Origin: Azospirillum sp. TSH100
GTDB taxonomy: Bacteria > Pseudomonadota > Alphaproteobacteria > Azospirillales > Azospirillaceae
DNA: 64,000 nucleotides
Assembly (NCBI RefSeq): GCF_004923295.1
Contig: NZ_CP039634.1
Span: 62,001 to 126,000, forward strand
Direction: 5' to 3'
The notes under the pieces: generated by a model
Seen by the model: only the letters and a program-made list of their open reading frames with translations
What the model was told of the DNA's origin: nothing
Databases searched by the model: none
Position numbers and translations under genes: made by a program
Shown: positions 20,371 through 34,419 of the stretch, in pieces
Layout of the letters: each line of letters opens with the position of its first letter
How positions within the stretch are numbered: the stretch's first letter is position 1

Positions 20371-21654
20371 ATGTTCGGGATGGGATTCAACGGTGCCAAG
20401 AAGCCGAAGCGGCCGGCCCGTGGCGGGATCGTCACGGCGCTGGACGTCGGCTCGACGAAGGTGTGCTGCGTCATCGCGCGGATGGAGGAGCCCGGCTCCC
20501 TCCGCGTGATCGGCGTCGGCCATCAGATCGCCACGGGCATCCGCGCCGGGACCATCATCGACATGGAGGCGGCGGAGACCTCGATCGGCGCCGCCGTGCA
20601 TGCCGCCGAACAGATGGCCGGCGAGACGGTGCATGACGTCGTCGTCAACCTGTCGATGGGCCATCCGCGCTCCCACGCCTTCACCGCCACCGTTCCGGTC
20701 TCCGGCCAGGAGGTGACGGAGGGCGACATCCGCCGCGCCATGGCCCATGCCCGCACCCTGCAGGCCGGCCCAGATCAGGCGCTGATCCACACCATTCCGC
20801 TGGGCTTCAGCCTGGACGGCAGCCGCGGCATCCGCGATCCCAAGGGGATGAGCGGCCATACGCTGGGCGCCCAGCTGCATGTCGTCACCGCCGCGGCCGG
20901 CGCCATCCGCACGCTGCACGCCTGCATCGCCCGCTGCCACCTGAACATCGAGTCCATTGTCGTCAGCCCCTTCGCCTCCGGCCTCGCCTGTCTGGTCGAG
21001 GACGAGATGGAGATGGGCGCGGCCTGCGTCGATATCGGCGGCGGCGGCACCACCATCTCGATCTTCGCCGAGGGCAATCTGGTGTGGACCGGCTTCGTGC
21101 CCCTGGGCGGCCGTCATGTCACCAACGACATCGCGCACGGACTGGCCACGCCGCTGGTCCATGCCGAGCGGCTGAAGGTGCTTTACGGCAGCGCCCGGGT
21201 GAACCCGGCCGACGAGCGCGAGATGATCGAGGTTCCGCAGATCGGCGAGGACGAGCGCAGCGGCAGCGGCACCGCCAGCCACCCGCGCTCCTTCCTGGTC
21301 AGCATCATCCAGGCGCGGATGGAAGAGATTTTCGAAGAGGTGCGCAGCGCCATCGAGCAGTCGGGCCATTCCCAGCTGGTCGGCCGGCGCGTCGTGCTGA
21401 CCGGCGGCGCCAGCCAGCTGCCCAACACACGCGAGATGGCCGCCCCCATCCTGGACAAGCAGGTCCGCATCGCCCGCCCGACCCGGATCGCCGGCCTCAA
21501 CGAAGCGCATGGCGGTCCGGCCTTCTCGACGGTGGCGGGCCTTCTTCTACACGCCGTCCGCAACCCGACGGAGCTGATGGTGACCGGCCAAGAGGCGGTC
21601 GCGTCATCCGGACTCCTCGGCCGCGTCGGCCTGTGGCTGCGGGAGAATCTCTAG
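20371..21654 (+). CDS. ftsA: cell division protein FtsA
   Basis: FtsA (427 residues from this start) is the actin-like protein that tethers FtsZ to the membrane. It has the ATP-binding [15 protein letters not shown], the phosphate-2 loop DIGGGGTT, an adenosine motif near [10 protein letters not shown] and a C-terminal amphipathic membrane-targeting helix [14 protein letters not shown]. The frame is open back into ftsQ; ATG 20371 gives the family-like N-terminus, with ATG 20380 or TTG 20362 as alternatives. A gap of about 76 bases after ftsQ leaves room for an internal promoter or processing site. Confidence 0.96.
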   Translation: MFGMGFNGAKKPKRPARGGIVTALDVGSTKVCCVIARMEEPGSLRVIGVGHQIATGIRAGTIIDMEAAETSIGAAVHAAEQMAGETVHDVVVNLSMGHPRSHAFTATVPVSGQEVTEGDIRRAMAHARTLQAGPDQALIHTIPLGFSLDGSRGIRDPKGMSGHTLGAQLHVVTAAAGAIRTLHACIARCHLNIESIVVSPFASGLACLVEDEMEMGAACVDIGGGGTTISIFAEGNLVWTGFVPLGGRHVTNDIAHGLATPLVHAERLKVLYGSARVNPADEREMIEVPQIGEDERSGSGTASHPRSFLVSIIQARMEEIFEEVRSAIEQSGHSQLVGRRVVLTGGASQLPNTREMAAPILDKQVRIARPTRIAGLNEAHGGPAFSTVAGLLLHAVRNPTELMVTGQEAVASSGLLGRVGLWLRENL

Positions 21655-21776
21655 ATGATTCCGCCCGCAGCCATTCACCGATTCCCGAACGGACAGACAC
21701 CGGACACAACCGGGCGCCGGTCGCGGCATATCAAACATCAAACCCAACGAAAACAGGTTGTGGAGGCCTGCACAGA

Positions 21777-23720
21777 ATGATCAACGTGACCATCCCCCAG
21801 ATCGAGCCCGAACTGAAGCCGCGCATCACCGTGTTCGGCGTCGGCGGGGCCGGCGGCAACGCCGTCAACAACATGATCAAGTCGAACCTGGAAGGCGTGG
21901 ACTTCGTCGTCGGCAACACCGACGCGCAGGCGCTGAAGGGTTCCTTGTGCGAGAAGCGCATCCAGCTGGGCACCGGCACCACCCGCGGCCTTGGCGCCGG
22001 CTCCAAGCCGGACGTCGGCCGGGCCTCGGCCGAGGAGCAGATCGACGAGATCGTCCAGTATCTCGAAGGCTCCAACATGGTGTTCATCACCGCCGGCATG
22101 GGCGGCGGCACCGGCACCGGTGCTGCCCCGGTCATCGCGCGCGCGGCCCGCGAGCGCGGCATCCTGACCGTCGGCGTCGTCACCAAGCCCTTCCATTTCG
22201 AGGGCGGTCACCGCATGCGGCTGGCGGAAGGCGGCATCGCCGAGCTTCAGCAGTATGTCGACACCCTCATCATCATCCCGAACCAGAACCTGTTCCGCAT
22301 CGCCAACGAGAAGACGACCTTCGCGGACGCCTTCAAGATGGCCGACGACGTTCTGCATTCGGGCGTGCGCGGCGTCACCGACCTGATGGTGATGCCCGGC
22401 CTGATCAACCTGGATTTCGCCGACATCCGGTCCGTGATGACCGAGATGGGCAAGGCGATGATGGGCACTGGCGAGGCCGGTGGCGAACGCCGTGCCATCG
22501 AGGCCGCCGAGGCCGCCATCTCGAACCCGCTGCTGGACGACGTGTCGATGAAGGGTGCCCGCGGCGTCCTCATCAACATCACCGGCGGCTACGACATGAC
22601 CTTGTTCGAGGTCGACGAGGCGGCCAACCGCGTCCGTGACGAGGTCGATCCCGATGCCAACATCATCTTCGGCTCGACCTTCGACAGCTCGCTGGACGGC
22701 GTGATGCGCGTGTCGGTCGTCGCCACCGGCATCGACGCAGCGGCGATGAGCAACCCGCGCACCCTGCACCCGGTCAACCTGTCGCTCGTCCCCGGCGATC
22801 GCGCCAAGAAGCCGGCGGCCCCCGGCAACCTGACCGGTGCCCCGGCTCCGGCCGCCGCCCAGGCTTCGGCGATCCCCAGCGCCGCCGCCGGCCTGCGCAC
22901 GCCGCAGCCGGTCACCGCCGGTGCTGCCGCCATCCAGCACGATCCGGCGCAGCCGGTCCAGCAGCATCAGCCGCATGTCGAAGCGCCGAAGCCCGCCACC
23001 GGCCCGCTGCATGGTGAGAATCAGGGGGGCCACTTCTTCGCGCCGAAGCCCGCCGATGCCCCGCGCCAGCCGGTGACCGTCGGCACCGCGCCGCTGTCGA
23101 CCCCGCAGCAGCCGGCCCACCAGCAGCACGCCCCGCAGGCGCCGCTGATGCAGGGCCACCAGCATCCGCAGCATCAGCCCCAGCACCAGCCGCAGCAGCC
23201 GGCTCCGATGGCGCCTCCGCAGCATCACCACCACGCCGCTCCCCAGGCGCATCAGCAGCATCCGGGCGGCCTGTCCGTCGGTCCGGCCCCGGCCCCCGCG
23301 CCGGAACCGGCGCCGGCCCGCAAGGGCAATTTCCTGTTCGGTCTGGTGACCGGCCTCGGCCGCAAGTCCGAGCCGGCGCACCCGCCGGCGCCGCAGCCCG
23401 TTCCCCAGCCGGCCCCGCAGGCCTACCAGCCGCAGCCGGCCCCGCAGCAGTATCAGCCGGCTCCCCAGGGCTATCCGCAGCAGCCGGCCTACCCGCAGCA
23501 GCAGCCGCAGGCTCCGCACCAGGGCTATCCGGCGGGCCATCAGTATCCGGCAGCCCCGCAACAGCCGGTCTATCAGCCGCAGCAGTCCGCCCCGCAGCAG
23601 CCGGCGCCGGGCTACCCCACCGCTCCGCAGCCGCAGGCGCCGGCCCCGCGGGCCGATGCCAAGCCGGGTGAGCAGGAGGAACTGGACATCCCGGCCTTCC
23701 TGCGCCGTCAGGCCAACTGA
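21777..23720 (+). CDS. ftsZ: cell division GTPase FtsZ with long Q/P/H-rich linker
   Basis: FtsZ (647 residues) polymerises into the Z-ring. The GTPase core covers about residues 1-325 and has [11 protein letters not shown], the tubulin signature [10 protein letters not shown] and NVDFADIRS-like [13 protein letters not shown]. It is followed by about 300 residues of disordered linker rich in Pro, Gln, His and Ala, and the conserved C-terminal peptide [12 protein letters not shown] that binds FtsA and other partners. E. coli FtsZ is 383 residues; alphaproteobacterial linkers are longer, but this one is long even so. Start: ATG 21777, preceded by TGGAGG. The 122-base gap after ftsA probably carries its own promoter. 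Confidence 0.98.
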   Translation: MINVTIPQIEPELKPRITVFGVGGAGGNAVNNMIKSNLEGVDFVVGNTDAQALKGSLCEKRIQLGTGTTRGLGAGSKPDVGRASAEEQIDEIVQYLEGSNMVFITAGMGGGTGTGAAPVIARAARERGILTVGVVTKPFHFEGGHRMRLAEGGIAELQQYVDTLIIIPNQNLFRIANEKTTFADAFKMADDVLHSGVRGVTDLMVMPGLINLDFADIRSVMTEMGKAMMGTGEAGGERRAIEAAEAAISNPLLDDVSMKGARGVLINITGGYDMTLFEVDEAANRVRDEVDPDANIIFGSTFDSSLDGVMRVSVVATGIDAAAMSNPRTLHPVNLSLVPGDRAKKPAAPGNLTGAPAPAAAQASAIPSAAAGLRTPQPVTAGAAAIQHDPAQPVQQHQPHVEAPKPATGPLHGENQGGHFFAPKPADAPRQPVTVGTAPLSTPQQPAHQQHAPQAPLMQGHQHPQHQPQHQPQQPAPMAPPQHHHHAAPQAHQQHPGGLSVGPAPAPAPEPAPARKGNFLFGLVTGLGRKSEPAHPPAPQPVPQPAPQAYQPQPAPQQYQPAPQGYPQQPAYPQQQPQAPHQGYPAGHQYPAAPQQPVYQPQQSAPQQPAPGYPTAPQPQAPAPRADAKPGEQEELDIPAFLRRQAN

Positions 23721-24197
23721 GCGGCTGGAACGTCCGGACGTGAACCGATCTCGGCCGCCATACCCGACGCCGCCATACCCGACTTGGTGTCGAGCGACTT
23801 CGGGTCAGGCGTGGCGGCCAGCCGATCCCGGCGAAAGCCGGAGATAACCGCCGTCGCCGCAGCCTCCTAATCGCGGCGCCGGCGGCTCCACAACCTGACC
23901 GAACCTCTCGGACCCCGGTGATGCCCTCATGCATCGCCGGGGATTTTTTATTGCCGGTTTTTTAGCGGGAGACACTGATTGCTTGCGTCACGAGCCAGTT
24001 TTGCCCTGCAACAAACGGTAACAATGAGTGATTTGCCGATTTCCAAGCCCGGGTGTTACCTATCAGCATGGTCGAAAGCGAAAGCCGCCGACGTGATGGT
24101 CTTCAAAGACCAAGCGGCGCGGCATCGTTGGAAACCTCTCCTTCACGACCAAGATGGAAAAGACATCGTGGCCAACAATCGCAGCAATGTGGACGGC
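23721..24197. other. ftsZ-lpxC intergenic region
   Basis: About 475 bases without a convincing gene. It contains the ftsZ terminator (listed separately) and the lpxC leader. The lpxC frame is open back to 23979 and would add about 70 residues unlike the family, so I treat that part as leader. I see no clear promoter consensus. Confidence 0.6.
23913..23952 (+). terminator. rho-independent terminator after ftsZ
   Basis: A 12-base-pair stem (23913-23924 with 23931-23942, one G-U pair), a 6-base loop and ATTTTTTATT immediately after. This is the main transcriptional end of the dcw block. Confidence 0.9.
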
Positions 24198-25103
24198 ATG
24201 TTCCAGCAGACCCTGAAGAAGTCGGTGACCATCGCCGGCGTCGGGCTGCATTCGGGCGTCATCGTCACGCTGACGATTTCGCCGGCCGATGCGAATTCCG
24301 GGATCACCTTCCTGCGCACCGATTGCCATGGCGCTGCCGCCGTCATTCCGGCGCGCTGGGACACGGTGGTGGACACCCGCCTGTGCACCGTGATCGGCAA
24401 TGAACACGGCACCACCGTCGGCACGATCGAACATCTGATGTCGGCGCTGGCCGGCTGCGGCATCGACAACGCCATCGTGTCGCTGGACGGCATCGAGGTG
24501 CCGATCATGGACGGCAGCGCCGCCCCCTTCGTCGCCGCCATCGAGCAGGCCGGCATCGCCGTGCAGAAGTCGCCCCGCCGCTTCATCCGCATCCTGAAGC
24601 CGGTCGTCATCGGCGACGGCGTCAAGAGCGCGTCCTTCACCCCCGACGACGCCACCAGCTACAGCTTCGAGATCGACTTCGACAGCGCCGCCATCTCCCG
24701 TCAGGCCCGCGCCCTGGAGATCGATCCGGAGAGCTTCAAGGACGAGATCAGCAGCGCGCGCACCTTCGGCTTCCTGCATGAAGTCGAGGGGCTGCGCAAG
24801 ATGGGCCTCGCCCGTGGCGGTTCGCTGGACAACGCGGTGGTCATCTCCGGCGATACGGTGATGAACGCCGAGGGCCTGCGGTTCAAGGACGAGTTCGTGC
24901 GTCACAAGATCCTGGATGCCGTCGGCGACCTGTATCTGGCCGGTGCGCCGATCGTCGGCCATTTCCACGGCGTGCGCTCCGGCCACGCCTTGAACAACCA
25001 GTTGCTGCGCGCCCTGTTCGCCGACCGCGGCGCCTGGCGCTACGAGACGGCGGTGTCGCTGCCGGTCACGCGCCGCGGCCTGGAGCATCTGGCGGTCGCC
25101 TGA
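24198..25103 (+). CDS. lpxC: UDP-3-O-acyl-N-acetylglucosamine deacetylase
   Basis: LpxC (301 residues) is the zinc deacetylase that commits UDP-acyl-GlcNAc to lipid A synthesis. It begins FQQTLKKSVTIAGVGLHSG, matching the E. coli start, and has the zinc-ligand motif TIEHLMSAL, the central MDGSAAPF, and KILDAVGDLYLAG and VGHFHGVRSGHALNNQLL near the end. I chose ATG 24198 because it aligns with other LpxC starts and gives the normal length; ATG 24096 would add 34 residues. LpxC commonly follows ftsZ in proteobacteria. It is separated from ftsZ by a terminator, so it needs its own promoter. Confidence 0.96.
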   Translation: MFQQTLKKSVTIAGVGLHSGVIVTLTISPADANSGITFLRTDCHGAAAVIPARWDTVVDTRLCTVIGNEHGTTVGTIEHLMSALAGCGIDNAIVSLDGIEVPIMDGSAAPFVAAIEQAGIAVQKSPRRFIRILKPVVIGDGVKSASFTPDDATSYSFEIDFDSAAISRQARALEIDPESFKDEISSARTFGFLHEVEGLRKMGLARGGSLDNAVVISGDTVMNAEGLRFKDEFVRHKILDAVGDLYLAGAPIVGHFHGVRSGHALNNQLLRALFADRGAWRYETAVSLPVTRRGLEHLAVA

Positions 25104-25148
25104 TCGTCGTCATTGTCCGGGATGGTCTTTTTTGCGATGTCTGCCCCT

Positions 25149-25180
25149 GCCCTCCCCCACCGGGGAGGGCTTTTTCTTTG
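25149..25180 (+). terminator. rho-independent terminator after lpxC
   Basis: A 9-base-pair stem (25149-25157 with 25162-25170), a 4-base loop and TTTTTCTTT directly after. Confidence 0.85.
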
Positions 25181-25223
25181 CGCGCGCTCCCCTCCCCCGC
25201 CGGCCCGGAGAGTCGCGCAAAGG

Positions 25224-25254
25224 AAAAAGCGCCCTCCCCTCTCGGAGCGGGCGC
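25224..25254 (-). terminator. terminator for the hemerythrin gene
   Basis: On the - strand, GCGCCC (25254-25249) pairs with GGGCGC (25234-25229) around further imperfect pairing and is followed by TTTTT (25228-25224). It is 100 bases past the hemerythrin stop. Confidence 0.6.
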
Positions 25255-25357
25255 CACGCACAAATTCAGACAATTTGCAGTTCTGTGAGTTATTTCAGTA
25301 TTTTAGATAATTTTCTCCATGCGGAACTTCAAGTGAGCGCGAGAGGGACCATCCCCC

Positions 25358-25777
25358 CTACTCCGTCACCGCCATCTCCGCCCCGGTGCCGGCATATTCG
25401 CCGAAGCGGGTGTCTTCCTTCAGGATATGCTTGCCCAGCCAATCGGAGCAGAACAGGAACACCTCCTCACCGCTGATGCGGCCGCCATTGGCGCGGAACT
25501 CGTCGCGGTAGCTTTCGACCTGCTGGGTCAGCCGGTCGTGCAGGGCCTTGTGGGCGGCGAAGGTCGGATAGTTCAGCCGTTCCATCTGCGCCTCCTCTTC
25601 CGCGAAATGATGGCGGGTATAGGCGATCAGTTCGCCCAGGATGGCTTCGATCAGCGCGGGGTCCTGGCGGCCGGCCTCATCATACAGCTTGTTGACGATG
25701 GCGATCAGAACGCGGTGATCCTCGTCCAGCGCGTCGTTGCCCACGCTCATCCAGCGCGACCACTGAATTGGCTCCAT
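25358..25777 (-). CDS. bacteriohemerythrin
   Basis: A 139-residue single-domain hemerythrin that binds O2 at a di-iron centre in a four-helix bundle. The iron-ligand pattern is complete: His21 (DEDHR), His57 and Glu in HHFAEEE, His76 and His80 (HKALH), His117 and Asp122 (HILKED). The start at 25777 (MEPIQWSRWM) is preceded by GAAGGAAA; a longer frame adds a Pro-rich leader unlike the family. Roles in the family include oxygen delivery or sensing for microaerobic metabolism and chemotaxis. It stands alone, convergent with lpxC. Confidence 0.93.
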   Translation of the reverse strand: MEPIQWSRWMSVGNDALDEDHRVLIAIVNKLYDEAGRQDPALIEAILGELIAYTRHHFAEEEAQMERLNYPTFAAHKALHDRLTQQVESYRDEFRANGGRISGEEVFLFCSDWLGKHILKEDTRFGEYAGTGAEMAVTE

Positions 25778-25994
25778 GGCGTTTCCTTCGTTCCCCTTCG
25801 TTGGCTGCCGAGCAGGCGGATGCGGGCGTTGACCGCTCGTCGGCACCGTCGCCTTTTCAGGGTCAGGCCGCCTGCCTTGGCATCGTTTCGCTTCTGACTA
25901 TAAGCCTTGTCTGATCTCACTCCCCCGATCCGCGTCCGTCAATCCGGGCGAACGTGGATGCGACATTTTGGCGAATGTGGCTGTCCGTCCCTGG

Positions 25995-29049
<3,055 letters not shown>

Positions 29050-29050
29050 C

Positions 29051-29086
29051 GTCGGGGGCGGCCGTCGACCGGCGACCGCCCCCGAC
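29051..29086. terminator. hairpin without U-tract between convergent genes
   Basis: A perfect 11-base-pair stem, 29051-29061 with 29076-29086, and a 14-base loop between the unknown gene's stop and the guaB stop. No U-run on either strand. Confidence 0.6.
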
Positions 29087-29092
29087 ACACCG

Positions 29093-30679
<1,587 letters not shown>

Positions 30680-31387
30680 TCAGCCGTTCACGTTGCCGCC
30701 GCGGAAGCCGGTGGCGACGACATAGGTCTCCGACGACTCCGCGCGGCTGGCCGGCGGCTTGGCGTGCTTGACCACGGCGAAGTCGCGCCGCAGACGGTCG
30801 AGCAGCGAGCGTTCCGCCCCGCCCTGGAACAGCTTGGCGACGAAGGCGCCGCCAGGGGCCAGCACCTCCTCGGCAAAATCATAGGCGGCCTCGGCCAGGC
30901 CCATGATGCGCAGATGGTCGGTCTGCTGGTGGCCGGTGGTGGGGGCGGCCATGTCGCTCAGCACCAGATCGGCCGGGCCGCCCAGCGCGTCCTTCAGCTT
31001 ATCGGCGGCCCCCTCCTCCAGGAAGTCGGCCTGCATGGTGGTGGCGCCGGGAACCGGGTCCATCGGCAGGATGTCGAGCCCGACGACCTTCCAGCCCTCC
31101 TTGGCGGTCTGCACCCGTTCCACCGCGATCTGGGTCCAACCCCCGGGGGCGGCGCCCAGATCGACCACGCGCTTGCCGGGGCCGAGCAGTCGGAACTTCT
31201 CGTCCAGCTGCAACAGCTTGAACGCCGCGCGCGAGCGGTAGCCGCGCTTGGTCGCCTCGGCCACATAGGGGTCGTTCAGGTGGCGTTCCAGCCAGCGCTT
31301 GGAGGATTCCGTACGCTTGCCGGCGGTCTTCACACGGACCGTGGCACGGCGCCCGCCCGGACGCGTCGACGGAGTCTTTTCGGTCAT
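30680..31387 (-). CDS. rlmE: 23S rRNA (uridine(2552)-2'-O)-methyltransferase
   Basis: RlmE (RrmJ/FtsJ, 235 residues) methylates U2552 in the A-loop of 23S rRNA. The SAM loop VVDLGAAPGGWTQIA is present, and the K-D-K-E tetrad can be read in YRSRAAFKLLQL, VLSDMAAP, FVAKLFQG and SSETYVVATGF. The first 30 residues are a basic, Thr/Arg-rich extension beyond the E. coli protein. It lies between ppx/gppA and guaB on the same strand, a common alphaproteobacterial order. Confidence 0.95.
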   Translation of the reverse strand: MTEKTPSTRPGGRRATVRVKTAGKRTESSKRWLERHLNDPYVAEATKRGYRSRAAFKLLQLDEKFRLLGPGKRVVDLGAAPGGWTQIAVERVQTAKEGWKVVGLDILPMDPVPGATTMQADFLEEGAADKLKDALGGPADLVLSDMAAPTTGHQQTDHLRIMGLAEAAYDFAEEVLAPGGAFVAKLFQGGAERSLLDRLRRDFAVVKHAKPPASRAESSETYVVATGFRGGNVNG

Positions 31388-31489
31388 GATCGCTTACAGT
31401 TCCTCGGTCATCCGGCGCAGGCGGGAAACCATCCCCCTGTCCGATCATACTATATCAGTTCGATGGCCATTTCGGGTCGCCGGGCGCGT

Positions 31490-32530
31490 TCATTCGCCGG
31501 CGGCCCCGATCAGGTCCACCAGAATTCCTTCGCGCAAGCCGCGGTCGGCGATGCGCAGCCGTTCAACCGGCCAGACGTCGCACAGCGCATCCAGAACGGC
31601 GCAGCCGGCGACCACCAGATCGGCGCGGTCCTGGCCGATGCAGGGATGGCGGGCACGGCCGTCGAAATCCTGGGCGACCAAGTGGTCGATCACCGCGCGG
31701 GCATGGTCGACGCGCAGATAGCTGCCGTCCACAGCCCGGCGGTCGTAGCGGCAAAGCCCAAGATGCACGCCGGCCAGCGTCGTTACCGTGCCCGACGTGC
31801 CGAGCATCTGCACCTTTCCGGCGGCGACGCGGCTCTGGATGCGGTTGCGCGCCTCGAACGGCGCGATGGCGTCGGCGACAGCCTCCACCATCTGGGTGTA
31901 GTTGGCGCGGGTGACGTTGGGGCCGCCATATTCCTCGGTCAGGCCGATGACACCGCAGCGGATGGAGGTCTGGTCGAGCAGGCGCGGCGCCCTGCCCTTC
32001 TCCACCTGCAGCCACATCAGCTCGGTCGATCCGCCGCCGATGTCGAAGACGATGGCATAGGGATGGGTCGGCTCCAGCAGGGCGGCACAGCCGGCAAGCG
32101 CCAGCCGCCCCTCCTCCTGGCTGGAGATGATTTCAAGCGGGATGCCGGTCTCGCGCTCCACCGTCTCGACGAAGGCGGCGCTGTTGGCGGCGCGGCGGCA
32201 GGCTTCGGTCCCGACGGCGCGCACGGCGGTACAGCCGCGGCGTTCGATCTTGGAGCCGCAAACGCGCAGAGCCGCGATGGTGCGCTCCATCGCTGGCTCC
32301 GACAGATGATCGTTGCGGCTCAGCCCTTCGCCCAAGCGGACGATGCGGGAGAATGCATCGATGACGCGGAAACCGCCCGGCGCCGACTTGGCGATCAGCA
32401 GGCGGCAATTGTTGGTGCCGAGGTCCAGCGCGGCGAAGACCGGGCGCGTCAGCGCCGACGAACGCAACCGTCCGGTGTCGTTCTGCCGCTCGCTTTGCAC
32501 CTGTAGATCCACGTACCGTCCCCGCAGCAC
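31490..32530 (-). CDS. Ppx/GppA phosphatase family protein
   Basis: A 346-residue member of the exopolyphosphatase / guanosine pentaphosphatase family (ASKHA fold), acting on inorganic polyphosphate or pppGpp. The phosphate-1 loop ALDLGTNNCRLLIA and phosphate-2 loop VFDIGGGSTEL are both clear, as is MLGTSGTVTTLAG. It is shorter than E. coli Ppx (513) because it lacks the C-terminal HD-like domains, which is usual in alphaproteobacteria paired with rlmE. The start is uncertain: ATG 32530 or an internal GTG; the conserved domain begins near residue 30. Confidence 0.9.
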   Translation of the reverse strand: MLRGRYVDLQVQSERQNDTGRLRSSALTRPVFAALDLGTNNCRLLIAKSAPGGFRVIDAFSRIVRLGEGLSRNDHLSEPAMERTIAALRVCGSKIERRGCTAVRAVGTEACRRAANSAAFVETVERETGIPLEIISSQEEGRLALAGCAALLEPTHPYAIVFDIGGGSTELMWLQVEKGRAPRLLDQTSIRCGVIGLTEEYGGPNVTRANYTQMVEAVADAIAPFEARNRIQSRVAAGKVQMLGTSGTVTTLAGVHLGLCRYDRRAVDGSYLRVDHARAVIDHLVAQDFDGRARHPCIGQDRADLVVAGCAVLDALCDVWPVERLRIADRGLREGILVDLIGAAGE

Positions 32531-32625
32531 CTAAAGAGCGGAGTGTAACCCGGATCGCGGTCCGGCGGGAACCCCTCTCGACCCGGATTCCGCCGGCGGC
32601 GACCCGCAGGTCACGTCTGCGCCAA

Positions 32626-33834
32626 TCACTGGGCTTTGACGAACGGGCACATGCTGGTCTCGATCGGCAGGAAGGCTTCCGATGCAGGAATGCTGCGGAC
32701 CTGTTTGTAATAGTCCCAGGGCGCCTTGCTCTCCGCCGGGCTTTTCACCTGGTACAGGTCGAGGTCGTACAACACGCGGCCGTCCTTGCGGATGCTGCCG
32801 GGGGTGCCGAAATAATCGGTCGGCATCGCCTTCATCGCCGCGGTGACCACCTCGGCATCGGTGGTGCCGGCCGCCTTGACGCCCTTCAGCCAATGCAGGG
32901 TGGCGAGATAGGTGTTGGCCTGCTCCTTGGTCGGCATCTTGCCGTGGCGGTCAAAGAAGCGCCTGGCCCAGGCACGCGTCCGGTCGTTCTTGTCCCAATA
33001 GAAGCCGCTGGTGACGTACAGCCCCTTGGCGAGGTCGAGACCCAGCGAGTGGATGTCGGTGATGAAGACGATGTAGCCGACCAGCCGCTGGCCGGACTGG
33101 GTCAGGCCGAACTCACCCGCCTGCTTGATGGTGCCGATGGTCTCGGCGCCGACATTGGCAAGCGCCACCACCTTGGCGCCGCTGCCCTGGGCGCTGAGCA
33201 GGTAGGAGCCGAAATCGCTGGTGCCCATCGGATGGCGCACGCCGCCGACCACGGTACCGCCGGCCTGTTTGATCGCCTCGGTCGCCGCCTTTTCCATCGC
33301 GGTGCCGAAGGCGAAGTCGGCGGTGATGAAATACCAGCTGGCGCCGCCCGACTGCACCACTGCCTTGGTCGTGCCGACCGCCAGCGACGCGGTGTCGTCG
33401 GCCCAATGGATGCTGTAGGGCGAGCATTGGGCATTGGTCAGCTCGGTCGTCGTCGCGGCGCTGATCATCAGCACCTTCTTCTTCTCGCGTGCCACCGCCT
33501 GCACCGCCAGCGCCACGGAGGAGACCGGGATGTCGGTCACCATGTCGACGCCGTCGATGTCGAACCAGCTGCGGACGATGTTGGACGCCACGTCAGGCTT
33601 GTTCTGCATGTCGGCCGACAGTACCTCCACCGGCCGACCGAGCACGCTGCCGCCGAAATCCTCCACCGCCATCCGGGTGGCAAGCACCGCCCCCTTGCCA
33701 CCGATGTCCGAGGCGAATCCGGCCTCGTCCGCCAGCACGCCGATCCGCACCGGCTTGCCGGTCTGTCCCTGAGCGGAAAGCGCCGTCGTGGCGAGCAGAG
33801 CCGCCAGCGCCAAAGGCTTGAGCAACCGACCCAT
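32626..33834 (-). CDS. ABC substrate-binding protein, branched-chain amino acid type
   Basis: A 402-residue periplasmic binding protein of the Peripla_BP_6 (LivJ/LivK-like) class. It has a Sec signal peptide of about 23 residues (LLKPLALAALLATTALSAQ), then PVRIGVLADEAGFASDIGG. GGAGG precedes the ATG. The ligand could be an amino acid, amide, urea or an aromatic acid; sequence alone does not say. No permease or ATPase gene lies beside it, so it is an orphan that must work with a transporter elsewhere. An inverted repeat about 100 bases upstream may control it. Confidence 0.9.
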   Translation of the reverse strand: MGRLLKPLALAALLATTALSAQGQTGKPVRIGVLADEAGFASDIGGKGAVLATRMAVEDFGGSVLGRPVEVLSADMQNKPDVASNIVRSWFDIDGVDMVTDIPVSSVALAVQAVAREKKKVLMISAATTTELTNAQCSPYSIHWADDTASLAVGTTKAVVQSGGASWYFITADFAFGTAMEKAATEAIKQAGGTVVGGVRHPMGTSDFGSYLLSAQGSGAKVVALANVGAETIGTIKQAGEFGLTQSGQRLVGYIVFITDIHSLGLDLAKGLYVTSGFYWDKNDRTRAWARRFFDRHGKMPTKEQANTYLATLHWLKGVKAAGTTDAEVVTAAMKAMPTDYFGTPGSIRKDGRVLYDLDLYQVKSPAESKAPWDYYKQVRSIPASEAFLPIETSMCPFVKAQ

Positions 33835-33935
33835 GCGATCCTCCCCATCCTCGTTTTTGTGTGGCGGACGCGCGCGCCGAGTGCGGCGTCCTGACGCACC
33901 GTTCGGCTCCGTGGATAACGGGATTTTGTTTCATA

Positions 33936-33955
33936 TGCAAACAGTATCGTTTGCA
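33936..33955. promoter_or_regulatory. inverted repeat, candidate operator
   Basis: TGCAAAC at 33936-33942 and GTTTGCA at 33949-33955 form perfect 7-base arms with 6 bases between. On the - strand the inner TTTGCA is followed 17 bases later by TTATCC, a possible promoter for the binding-protein gene, so a bound regulator would cover the -35 element. Confidence 0.45.
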
Positions 33956-34017
33956 ACGTATTCCCGGCAGATTTGACCTCTCCCAGGACGGAAGAAGGAG
34001 AGATCCCCGGCAAAACA

Positions 34018-34050
34018 AAAGCCCTCGCTCCGAGACCGGGCGAGGGCTTT
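34018..34050. terminator. bidirectional terminator-like hairpin
   Basis: AAAGCCCTCGC (34018-34028) pairs with GCGAGGGCTTT (34040-34050), giving an A-run before and a T-run after an 11-base loop. It is not just downstream of any annotated gene, so the transcript it ends is unknown. Confidence 0.6.
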
Positions 34051-34419
34051 CGCAGTGGGCATCTATGGCCCAGATGAAATCGCCAATCAGGCGAAAGAAT
34101 TGGAAACTGAAACCTCAGTCATATCGGCCGAAGAGATCGGCATAATCAGGTAAGCGCCGGTGGAGTCATGATCTTACTCACCCTCCCTGGTATCGGTCTC
34201 TACTGTTCCGTCCAAGCTATCCGCTTGAACGGTAAGGCGTTTCCGATGCTCGCTCACTTCACCTCGATGTCGATTACTGTAAGACGAAGCCTGCTCCCCT
34301 TTCACAGAGCTGTCAAGAAAATCGCATGCTGCACCGCACCGCCTTTTGCGCCCTTCCAAAGGCGGTCTCCGAACGGGCGGGGGCTGGCCTTTTGCCCTGG
34401 TCGAACCCACCTTGTGGGC

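Larger units (their letters stand above)
33835..34419. other. divergent intergenic region
   Basis: This 585-base gap lies between the binding-protein gene (- strand) and the kinase gene (+ strand). It holds an inverted repeat at 33936-33955, a strong terminator-like hairpin at 34018-34050 and a second 9-base-pair hairpin (34338-34346 with 34358-34366). The kinase frame is open back to 34168, but that part is not protein-like. A short + strand transcript ending at 34050 is possible; I see no gene for it. Confidence 0.55.

Noticed and set aside
34168..34419. N-terminal extension of the UbiB-family kinase
   Set aside because: The extra 84 residues are unlike the family; ATG 34420 gives the normal start.
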